This document shows positions 1 to 6,500 of a stretch of DNA of 36,124 nt, piece by piece. The stretch's first letter is position 1; the number at the start of each line of letters is the position of its first letter. The notes beneath the pieces are model-generated. The model ran no database searches. It saw nothing but the letters and a program-made list of their open reading frames with translations, and was not told the origin of the DNA. The position numbers and the translations under genes were made by a program. Origin of the DNA: a virus; the IMG/VR virus record IMGVR_UViG_3300025369_000036, positions 1-36,124 of that record, one strand, 5' to 3'.

Positions 1-405
1 CAGGATATCATAAGTAATACGAACACGAACCGGGTCTCCGTCTTCATCAAACCTGCCGTAGTCCAGGAGTTTGTTCATAAATGCCACTCGGTATTTAATT
101 GGTAGGTAATGTAGGTTTAAACCTAAAAATCCGTCCTCATACTTTTCGAGCATCAATACCAGAGGAAATTTATCGTAATATGGCAAATCTGCCTTGGTTT
201 TGGGGTCGTAATAGAAGAAAAATAGACCACCTTTGATAAATCTATTGGTATTTCTGAATTCTTCACGCCTAATAGTGTTAGGAATACGGGAAGTACCTTT
301 CAAATTGGCCATTTTCGTCATAAACCATTTAACGGATTCACGACTCAGCCTCTCAATTTGAAGTGAGTTTCTTTCTTCTGCAATTGTTTTTAATTTTGAT
401 GCCAT
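1..405 (-). CDS. Partial phage protein, possibly gp2-like DNA end protector
   Basis: The reading frame is open from an ATG at 405 (minus strand) to the window edge, so at least 135 N-terminal residues are present and the C-terminus lies outside. The N-terminus is charged and helical (MASKLKTIAEERNSLQIERL). Around residues 65-110 are an aromatic run (GGLFFFYYDPK), LPYYDKFPLVLML and GFLGLNLHYLP, which I associate from memory with proteins annotated as DNA end protector in T4-like phages. In T4, gene 2 lies directly next to gene 4, and here the neighbour 11 bases upstream is gp4, which supports the guess. gp2 of T4 binds the ends of packaged DNA and protects them from host RecBCD. The assignment is by motif memory and position only; the frame itself is secure. 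Confidence 0.5.
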   Translation of the reverse strand, partial: MASKLKTIAEERNSLQIERLSRESVKWFMTKMANLKGTSRIPNTIRREEFRNTNRFIKGGLFFFYYDPKTKADLPYYDKFPLVLMLEKYEDGFLGLNLHYLPIKYRVAFMNKLLDYGRFDEDGDPVRVRITYDIL

Positions 406-416
406 TGATTATTTAG

Positions 417-836
417 TTAGAGACCAAGGTCGTCTTCGGTTACGATTTTAAACTCCCAAGCACGATCCTTACAGTATTCTATGGCTGCTTTCCATTTGGC
501 TTCATTGACACCCCATGTAGCAACTTCGGTTAAATACTTCTTGGTGATTCGTTTTTGAGCTTCTGGTGGTTTAGTTTGTTTCTTGGGTTTAACTTCAATC
601 AATAGTGTTTTAGTCTTTGTTTTGACCAAAAAATCAGGGAAATAACGATGCCATTTACCATCTACTGGAGATTTGTATGGTATAATAAGTTCCTCTGAAG
701 CCCAAGAAACAATATTCTCATTTCTGTCAAACCAATCCATACATCTTGCTTCCCAACTTGAGCGATAGATGATGTTTTTGTGGTCTCCAACGTATTTTGA
801 AGGATTTTTAGGTGTAAATCGTCCTGAGTAAGCCAT
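417..836 (-). CDS. 4: Head completion nuclease, T4 gp4-like
   Basis: This 139-residue protein closely resembles T4 gp4 (150 residues), which is needed to finish filled heads before tails attach. Shared landmarks include the start MAYSG, the block SKYxGDxKxIxYRSxWE near residues 13-29, an RYFPDF segment at 64-69, IEVKPKK at 80-86, and the end block W-V-N-x-x-K-W-K-A-A. D68, E81 and K83 (PD-x12-ExK) look like the PD-(D/E)xK active site of a TnsA-like nuclease fold, so it probably trims or cuts DNA at the head portal. It runs opposite to the baseplate genes and is followed 11 bases later by the partial gene on the same strand. Its start codon overlaps by one base the late promoter motif that faces the other way. 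Confidence 0.9.
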   Translation of the reverse strand: MAYSGRFTPKNPSKYVGDHKNIIYRSSWEARCMDWFDRNENIVSWASEELIIPYKSPVDGKWHRYFPDFLVKTKTKTLLIEVKPKKQTKPPEAQKRITKKYLTEVATWGVNEAKWKAAIEYCKDRAWEFKIVTEDDLGL

Positions 837-843
837 ATAAATA
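836..843 (+). promoter_or_regulatory. T4-type late promoter, TATAAATA
   Basis: TATAAATA matches the T4 late promoter consensus exactly, the only perfect copy I noticed in an intergenic position. It lies 28 bases before the ATG at 872 and would open the hub operon 872-6010. In T4 such sites are read by host RNA polymerase carrying the phage sigma gp55 with co-activator gp33 and the gp45 clamp. The transcription start would be near 849. Confidence 0.65.
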
Positions 844-871
844 TAAGATTCAGTCTAAATTAAAGTAACCA

Positions 872-2092
872 ATGGCAATTATAAGTTTACCAACATCAAT
901 TGGCGGTGTTTCAATACCCGGTGGAGTATTAAACGGTCCATTGGGGTCATTATTCGGTAAAAAATCAGGTTCAAATCAGTATCAATACCCAAATGATATT
1001 GGTTCTAATCCTACCAGAGCACACTCTGTTCTTTTTACCATATTGGATATTAATCCAAATACACTACAAGAACAAAGAACTACAGCAATAAGTAACATAT
1101 TTTCTGGTTCTGGTCTTTCAAGTGCCGCCAGTTCAGCTTCAACTGCTGCAGCCGCTGCATACAATAGTTCGACTGGTGCAACATCTATTACTTCAGCCCT
1201 CACATCAGGTTTTGGCGCAGCCGTTCAATCTGTGGCACCAGGTTCATTTGCAACGACAACAAGTCTTCAAGCCGCATTGAAACCACCTATTGGTAACATT
1301 ACCGATAATATTACATTATATATGCCAGAGACATTGAACATGAGTTATAATGCTAACTGGCAAGAGTTTAGTTTGACCGATGAACTAGGTGGATTAGGTA
1401 GAATCGCTTCTGCAGCAATGGATGCTTATGAAACTAGAAATGCTGGTTGGAATGAAAACTTAAAGAACTTGGCATCAGGTCCAGCAGGACTTGATTTGAT
1501 TGGTCAGGGTGCTAATGCAATTACTGGTGGTCAACAAGGTAGTGATATTTTATTGAGGTCTGGTGGATATGCCATCAACCCACAATTACAATTACTATAC
1601 AAAGGTGTTGGTCTACGTAGTTTCCAAATGGAATTCTTATTCACACCAAAAAGTCAAACAGAAGCACAGGCAGTTAAAACAATCATTAGTAGATTCACAA
1701 GAGCTTTCTTGCCTACATTACAAGGCGCTACAAAAGGTGGTTCTAGTGGACAATATTTCACAATGCCATCAGTATTTCAAATAAAGTTTCAGTTTCATGG
1801 TGGTAATAACAATACACCAGCAGGCGCAGCCATTAATTCTGTATTAGGTAGTCTTGGTGCTGTCGGTACTGCTATAGCACCTTCATTAGGTGCAGGTTCA
1901 ACGAATGGTAATGAAAATACTTATCTTTATAAAGTTGGTAACTGTGTACTAGAAGATTTAACAGTAGATTATGCACCAAATGGTTGGGCTGCATATACTG
2001 ATGGTGGTCCAGTTCAAACTAGATTGACATTGAGCTTTAAAGAAACAGATATTATGCATCGTCAAATATTTGATAGTAAGGCGGTACGATAA
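872..2092 (+). CDS. Baseplate tube cap / tube initiator, gp48/gp54-like
   Basis: This 406-residue protein begins with a Gly/Ser-rich stretch, then a low-complexity Ala/Ser segment (about residues 85-130). Conserved-looking parts are ITLYMPETLNMSYNANWQE (near 148-166), a block with FLFTPKSQTEAQ (about 255-267), FTMPSVFQIKF (about 297-307) and the C-terminal VLEDLTVDYAPNGWAAY. T4 gp48 has the same plan, ending with a segment that contains P-N-G followed by an amphipathic strand pattern, and caps the hub to start tail-tube polymerisation. It is first in a run gp48, gp53, gp27, gp5 with one-base overlap into gp53 (TAATG). I cannot decide between gp48 and gp54 from sequence alone; only one such gene is in this window. 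Confidence 0.7.
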   Translation: MAIISLPTSIGGVSIPGGVLNGPLGSLFGKKSGSNQYQYPNDIGSNPTRAHSVLFTILDINPNTLQEQRTTAISNIFSGSGLSSAASSASTAAAAAYNSSTGATSITSALTSGFGAAVQSVAPGSFATTTSLQAALKPPIGNITDNITLYMPETLNMSYNANWQEFSLTDELGGLGRIASAAMDAYETRNAGWNENLKNLASGPAGLDLIGQGANAITGGQQGSDILLRSGGYAINPQLQLLYKGVGLRSFQMEFLFTPKSQTEAQAVKTIISRFTRAFLPTLQGATKGGSSGQYFTMPSVFQIKFQFHGGNNNTPAGAAINSVLGSLGAVGTAIAPSLGAGSTNGNENTYLYKVGNCVLEDLTVDYAPNGWAAYTDGGPVQTRLTLSFKETDIMHRQIFDSKAVR

Positions 2093-2724
2093 TGTTATAC
2101 TTTGATACTCTACCTAAGTTAATTACATTAGACCCAACAAATAATGCTGTTGTTGTCACTAATATATTATCACGTTCTAGTATAATACAAAAACTGTTAA
2201 AAAATCCTGCTCTGTTTTATCAGTATGATATACAAGACGGTGATACACCAGAGATTGTTGCTTCTAAGTATTATGGTGATTCATATCGTTATTGGTTGGT
2301 ATTATTTGCTAATCAGATTTTTGATCCACAATGGCAATGGCCACTATCGGCAAATCAATTTGAAGCTTACCTGAACGACAAGTATGGTTCTGCTGCAGCC
2401 AATAACAATCAAACTATGATTGCTTATACACAATCAACCATACAAGAATATAGAAAAATCTATACTTCATATGATTCTACGACAGCAAACACTACGATTA
2501 TTAATTATACAATAGATTCTAATACATATAACAATCTAGTGACCAGTACACAAACAGTTGCTTTACCAAGTGGTGCTTCTTGTACTATTACAATCGACAA
2601 AGAAATAATTGACATATACACATATGAAGTTGAACAAAATGATGCAAAACGAACAATCAATTTAATCAATGTAATATATGCAGGTCAATTCGAACAAGAA
2701 CTTGACAGTTTAATGAACAGCTAG
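2092..2724 (+). CDS. 53: Baseplate wedge subunit gp53
   Basis: The 210-residue product matches T4 gp53 (196 residues) in its landmarks: a middle LysM-like segment with DTPEIVASKYYGDSYRYW followed by FDPQWQWPLS (about residues 52-85), where T4 has a PEELANAIYG...YW...DPYYGW pattern, and a C-terminal amphipathic helix ending in a phage-typical E-L-D-S-L-M. gp53 clamps neighbouring wedges together and joins them to the hub. Its ATG overlaps the upstream TAA, so it is translationally coupled to the tube-cap gene, and the hub gene follows after one base. Confidence 0.88.
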   Translation: MLYFDTLPKLITLDPTNNAVVVTNILSRSSIIQKLLKNPALFYQYDIQDGDTPEIVASKYYGDSYRYWLVLFANQIFDPQWQWPLSANQFEAYLNDKYGSAAANNNQTMIAYTQSTIQEYRKIYTSYDSTTANTTIINYTIDSNTYNNLVTSTQTVALPSGASCTITIDKEIIDIYTYEVEQNDAKRTINLINVIYAGQFEQELDSLMNS

Positions 2725-2725
2725 A

Positions 2726-4105
2726 ATGGCAACAAATTTTCCTACCCCCGATAAGGCCGGTGTAACGTATCCACAGGATTATAGTCTTAAGGCACTTACC
2801 TTATTGACGCCATCTATTGGTGCGTTTGATTTAAAAGCCAGTTTTATTGAGATGTCTTATTTTGAAGATATTTTTAGTAATACAGTTACAGGTCGTTTGA
2901 TTATATCAGAAGCAGAAGGCTTTATTGAGAAGTTTCATTTAACTGGTAATGAATATATTAGAGTGATATTTACCAAGGCATCTGATAAAAACTTCGATAT
3001 CAATATTCTATTCCGTGTATATAAGATATCTGACCGTATGTTGGTTGGTAATATGACCACAGAGGGTTATGTACTGTATTTTTGTTCAGAAGAATTGGTA
3101 TTGTCTGAACAATATAAGATAAGTAAATCATATCCATCTACTAAAATATCAGATATCGTCAGCGATATTACTACAAATTATCTAAAAGTACCTAAAAATA
3201 AATTGGTTTCAATTGAGCCGACTAGAGGTATCTACGATTTTATTGTACCAAACTTTAAACCATTTGAAGCAATTAATTGGTTGGCAACATATGCACAATC
3301 AGATACTTCTAATGTGTTTGGTGCTGATATGTTATTCTTTGAGAACAAATATGGATTTAATTTTGCTTCTCTACAAACATTGTTCAGTCAACCAATTTAT
3401 AGAACATACTCTTATCAACCTAAAAATGCTGATAAAAATAGTCAAACACAAGATGATAAGTTTTATTCTGTGTTATCATATAAGTTTATGAATACGGTAG
3501 ACACTTTGGGCGCTATCAATTCTGGTCAGTTTGCCAACCAATTGATTACTGTAGATCCATTGTTACAGAGATACATTACAACAGATTTTAATTATTCGAA
3601 GTATTTTGAAAAGTCGGCCTCACTTAATAAGTATCCTATTGTAAACGGTGCTCAGAATAGATTTGGTCACGCTGTTTATGAAACACCACAGGCTGTTATT
3701 AAAATGACTGCTGGTAATCATGGACAAAAAGATGTTCCTTTTATTGGTGATAAACCTGGTTCGTATGCACATGATATTTTTGCAGAAGTGTTTATACCAA
3801 ATAGAACAGCACAGTTATCTCTTTCTAACTACAATAAAATCAAATTGGTAATTGATGGAGATCCAGGTGCTGCAGCAGGAACAACAATCAATTTCAATCT
3901 ACTGTCTATGACGCCTAGAGCACAAGACAAGAAACCTGATGACTTTTATTCAGGTAAATATTTGATTTCTGCCGTGAAACATACAATTAAAATTGATGGT
4001 TATACAACTGTTTTAGAAATTGTGAAAGATTCTACAATTAAACAGTATGTCACACCTAATAATGGTTCAACAATATGGCAAAATACTGTTAAAGGTATTA
4101 TATGA
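2726..4105 (+). CDS. 27: Baseplate hub protein, gp27-like
   Basis: This 459-residue protein sits directly before the gp5 genes. It contains a tube-like first domain (residues 20-120, with FIEMSYFEDIF and VTGRLIISEAEGF), a stretch with FIVPNFKPFEAINWLATYA (about 172-190) and GADMLFFENKYGFNF (199-213), all typical of gp27 or gpD-type hub proteins. In T4 a gp27 trimer (391 residues each) forms the hub cylinder that holds the gp5 trimer and matches the six-fold tube to the three-fold spike. The longer C-terminus (residues 330-459) has SGKYLISAVKHTI, a motif usual at the end of this domain. The last four bases overlap the next start (ATGA), coupling it to gp5. Confidence 0.8.
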   Translation: MATNFPTPDKAGVTYPQDYSLKALTLLTPSIGAFDLKASFIEMSYFEDIFSNTVTGRLIISEAEGFIEKFHLTGNEYIRVIFTKASDKNFDINILFRVYKISDRMLVGNMTTEGYVLYFCSEELVLSEQYKISKSYPSTKISDIVSDITTNYLKVPKNKLVSIEPTRGIYDFIVPNFKPFEAINWLATYAQSDTSNVFGADMLFFENKYGFNFASLQTLFSQPIYRTYSYQPKNADKNSQTQDDKFYSVLSYKFMNTVDTLGAINSGQFANQLITVDPLLQRYITTDFNYSKYFEKSASLNKYPIVNGAQNRFGHAVYETPQAVIKMTAGNHGQKDVPFIGDKPGSYAHDIFAEVFIPNRTAQLSLSNYNKIKLVIDGDPGAAAGTTINFNLLSMTPRAQDKKPDDFYSGKYLISAVKHTIKIDGYTTVLEIVKDSTIKQYVTPNNGSTIWQNTVKGII

Positions 4106-5238
4106 TAACTAAGCAAGGTTTAATGGGAGTAGATGGCTTCTACTGGTGGTTAGGAGTCGTAGAAAATAGAGATGACCCTTTAAAGATTGGTCGTGTACAA
4201 GTTCGTATATTCGGTTGGCACACACCTGATTTAAAATTAATACCATCTAAAGATTTACCATGGGCACATCCAATATTGCCAGGTAATAATTGTGATGACT
4301 TTAAGACACCAAAAGAAGGTGCTTATATCTTTGGTTTCTTCTTTGATGGTCCTTCTGGTCAGTTTCCTGGTTATCTTGGTGTAATGCCTGGTATTCCTAA
4401 TGCAGTTGCTTTACAAACGGATACACCACAAACTGGATTCCAAGACGTTAGAACACCAGAACAACTGGCAACAGCACCAACAGTTCCTGCTACTGTGGAA
4501 GCACCAAAAGATGGGTCTGGTGCAACTGTTACTAATCAACCAGCACCAAGAAATCCAGCGGTTGCTGGTGTGCCAACTACACCACCATTAGCAATCAACG
4601 ATCCTGCTAATCCACCACCACAGATAACACAAAGAGTTGAAGATTTAGTTAAAGGCATTCCTGGTCCAGAAAATGTAAACTTGGCAACTACGATTGCTGG
4701 TGCAGCTGCTGGTGCTCAACAAGCATTAACAGGTCTTGCTTCTGATTTAAATAAATTAGTACCAAATTTAAATTCTTTGACATCGGCTTTATCAGGACAA
4801 TTACCAAGTTTATCTGGTCAATTAGCTCAAGCCGCCAATTTAGCAAGTAGTTTGACTGGTACAACAGTTACACCACCATCACAAAGTGCCTTGGCAGAAG
4901 CACAAGCGTCAATCAATACTCAGTTAGCAGCCGCACAGGCCGCAGCAGCCAACGCAGCAATGCAAGCGGCAGAATCTGCTTCAAAATCATTAGATGACTT
5001 AAAAGCACAATCAGGTACAATTTCAAGTACAATATCACAAAATTTATCAAAACTTTCTTCAGGTTCTATAACTACTCAATATCCTGTTATATTAAATAGT
5101 GATGGTACACCAGTTGTTGCTGCTGAAGGTTTACAAGTTCAATTAAATCAAGTTGGTGGTACATTATCCGGTTTAGAAGCACAATTGAGTGCTTTACAGG
5201 CACAATTGCAATCACAATTAACATCATTGGTCAAATAA
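4102..5238 (+). CDS. 5: gp5 N-terminal part: OB-fold hub protein without lysozyme
   Basis: Residues 11-97 match the N-terminal OB domain of T4 gp5: WWLGVVENRDDPLKIGRVQV at 15-34 compares with WFVGVVEDRMDPLKLGRVRV in T4, followed by LPWAHPI (52-58) and a conserved Tyr-x-Leu-Gly strand. T4 gp5 continues into a lysozyme domain and a beta-helical needle; here neither is present. Instead residues 105-180 are Pro/Thr-rich and residues 190-378 are Ala/Gln/Leu/Ser-rich with heptad-like spacing, probably a long coiled coil. The next gene supplies the needle. The protein likely docks onto the gp27-like hub. The final stop is one base before the next ATG. Confidence 0.85.
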   Translation: MITKQGLMGVDGFYWWLGVVENRDDPLKIGRVQVRIFGWHTPDLKLIPSKDLPWAHPILPGNNCDDFKTPKEGAYIFGFFFDGPSGQFPGYLGVMPGIPNAVALQTDTPQTGFQDVRTPEQLATAPTVPATVEAPKDGSGATVTNQPAPRNPAVAGVPTTPPLAINDPANPPPQITQRVEDLVKGIPGPENVNLATTIAGAAAGAQQALTGLASDLNKLVPNLNSLTSALSGQLPSLSGQLAQAANLASSLTGTTVTPPSQSALAEAQASINTQLAAAQAAAANAAMQAAESASKSLDDLKAQSGTISSTISQNLSKLSSGSITTQYPVILNSDGTPVVAAEGLQVQLNQVGGTLSGLEAQLSALQAQLQSQLTSLVK

Positions 5239-5239
5239 A

Positions 5240-6010
5240 ATGGCAGACTTATTATCAATAGGCGAATTACAAACACAAATATCACTATTGGAGAGTCAAA
5301 TTGCGGCTTTGGCAAGTGTCGCCAATAATAAAACATTATATGCCGCTGCATCTAATCAATTAGAAGCTGCCGTTAATCCAAATAACTCTTATAGTGAACC
5401 AAAAACACCATTTGCACCACAATATCCATATAATAATGCAAAATTGACTGAATCTGGTCATTTAATGGAGTTTGATGATACTCCAGGCGCAGAAAGAGTA
5501 TCAATTGCACATAGAACTGGTACATATTTTGAAATTGGGCCAGATGGTGGTAAAACTGAAAAAATCTATAACAACAATATGCAAGTTGTTATGGCAGACA
5601 ATAATTTGTATGTTATGGGTAAAGGAACGGTAACTATACAAGGTGATTGTAAAGTTTATATTCAAGGTAATGCACAATTACAGGTTGATGGTGATGTAAA
5701 CTGGAAAGTTGGTGGTAACTTAAATATGGCAGTCGGTGGTCAATTTACTGCTCAGGCACAGAATTTTAATATGGTAGGACCTATTAATCATGTGGGAGAT
5801 ATTGCTTCTACTGGTAATATACTAAATGAAGGTAATATATCATCTAATCAGAGTATTCAGGCAGCCTTGGATTTTGTTGGACACAGAAATTTGACAGTTA
5901 CAGGAACTGGTACATATGGCGGTGATGTTGTTGCTAATGGTATTAGTCTCGATAATCACGTTCATGGAGGCGTTCAATCTGGTGGTTCTACTACTGGTGC
6001 ACCACAATAG
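5240..6010 (+). CDS. gp5 C-terminal part: beta-helical central spike with HxH tip
   Basis: This 256-residue protein is the cell-puncturing needle. Residues 1-30 form a short coiled coil; ESGHLMEFDDTPGAERV (71-87) with HRTGTYFEIGPDG (91-103) is the usual entry into the gp5/VgrG-type beta-helix. Residues 125-175 hold roughly eight-residue repeats rich in Val, Gly and Asn, the triple-stranded beta-prism. Residues 190-235 continue as Thr/Asn/Gly strands. The end, D-N-H240-V-H242-G-G, is the His-x-His motif that in P2 gpV and phi92 spikes binds iron at the needle point. In T4 this part is fused to gp5; here it is a separate gene one base after the OB-fold gene, so the two coiled coils may assemble together. 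Confidence 0.85.
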   Translation: MADLLSIGELQTQISLLESQIAALASVANNKTLYAAASNQLEAAVNPNNSYSEPKTPFAPQYPYNNAKLTESGHLMEFDDTPGAERVSIAHRTGTYFEIGPDGGKTEKIYNNNMQVVMADNNLYVMGKGTVTIQGDCKVYIQGNAQLQVDGDVNWKVGGNLNMAVGGQFTAQAQNFNMVGPINHVGDIASTGNILNEGNISSNQSIQAALDFVGHRNLTVTGTGTYGGDVVANGISLDNHVHGGVQSGGSTTGAPQ

Positions 6011-6053
6011 TCCAAAATTTTCGAATTTTGCGTCCGGGGCTAGAAATTTTGGA
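6011..6053 (+). other. Inverted repeat after the hub operon, possible RNA hairpin
   Basis: TCCAAAATTT at 6011-6020 pairs perfectly with AAATTTTGGA at 6044-6053, giving a 10-bp stem directly after the spike gene stop. The loop (23 bases) contains GCGTCCGGGGC, a GC-rich island in AT-rich DNA. It could be a terminator or mRNA-stabilising end for the hub operon, but there is no immediate T-tract, and the long loop makes a classical terminator uncertain. A second weak hairpin, AAAAA-GCG-TTTTT, lies at 6072-6084. Confidence 0.35.
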
Positions 6054-6093
6054 GACGAATCCAGGGAACTAAAAAAGCGTTTTTACTCCTACG

Positions 6094-6100
6094 ATAAATA
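6094..6100 (+). promoter_or_regulatory. Late promoter-like motif before gp25 (GATAAATA)
   Basis: ATAAATA, preceded by G, differs from the T4 late consensus in one base. It ends only four bases before the ATG at 6105, so with normal spacing the mRNA would begin at or next to the start codon. It would open the wedge block gp25-gp6-gp7-fibre. Confidence 0.4.
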
Positions 6101-6104
6101 AAGA

Positions 6105-6500
6105 ATGGCACAAACACTACAAAAGATATACTCAGACTTAGACCTCACTTTTAACCGTCAACCCGGTAAAGGTGATTTAGCCTTGAGATATGATGAACAA
6201 GCAGTTATTTCGTCAGTTAGAAACTTATTATTGACGAATTTCTATGAAAGACCATTTCAACCTGAGATAGGTTCTAATATTAACGGTCTATTATTTGAAA
6301 ATATTTCTCCGATTACTGCCAGCATTATTGAAACAGAAATTCAGAACGTTTTAACCAATTTTGAACCAAGAGCAACTATTTCCGATATATCTGTGACAGC
6401 ACAAGAAGACCAAAATTCTTTCTTTGCTAGGGTTACCTTCTTTATTGGTAACAATACGACACCGACAGCAGTAAATCTATTATTACAAAGAGACCGATAA
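6105..6500 (+). CDS. 25: Baseplate wedge protein gp25
   Basis: The 131-residue product has almost the length of T4 gp25 (132) and the same blocks: an N-terminal KIYSDLDLTF where T4 has KLYSDIDPEM, then RPFQPEIGSNI (about 46-56) with LFENISPITA (60-69), then a strand motif NFEPRATI (85-92). gp25 is a member of the GPW/gp25 family and with gp6 and gp53 forms the wedge core; it sits next to the sheath and helps trigger sheath contraction. It directly precedes gp6 (stop and start adjacent), the standard wedge order in this phage group. Confidence 0.93.
   Translation: MAQTLQKIYSDLDLTFNRQPGKGDLALRYDEQAVISSVRNLLLTNFYERPFQPEIGSNINGLLFENISPITASIIETEIQNVLTNFEPRATISDISVTAQEDQNSFFARVTFFIGNNTTPTAVNLLLQRDR

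Noticed and set aside
982-1203. Open frame of 73 codons on the minus strand opposite the tube-cap gene
   Set aside because: It lies wholly inside a well-supported gene, has an Ala/Glu-rich shadow composition mirroring the Ala/Ser codons of the other strand, and has no homology or ribosome-binding site.
4102-6010. Frameshift artefact separating two halves of gp5
   Set aside because: The first frame ends in a normal stop and the second begins with ATG one base later with its own coiled-coil start; no slippery sequence or homologous overlap is visible. Kept as a real split, though a sequencing error cannot be excluded.
5916-6101. 61-codon frame overlapping the end of the spike gene and the spacer
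   Set aside because: It is out of frame with the spike gene, begins inside it, lacks a ribosome-binding site and shows no recognisable sequence; the non-coding part is better explained as a structured spacer.
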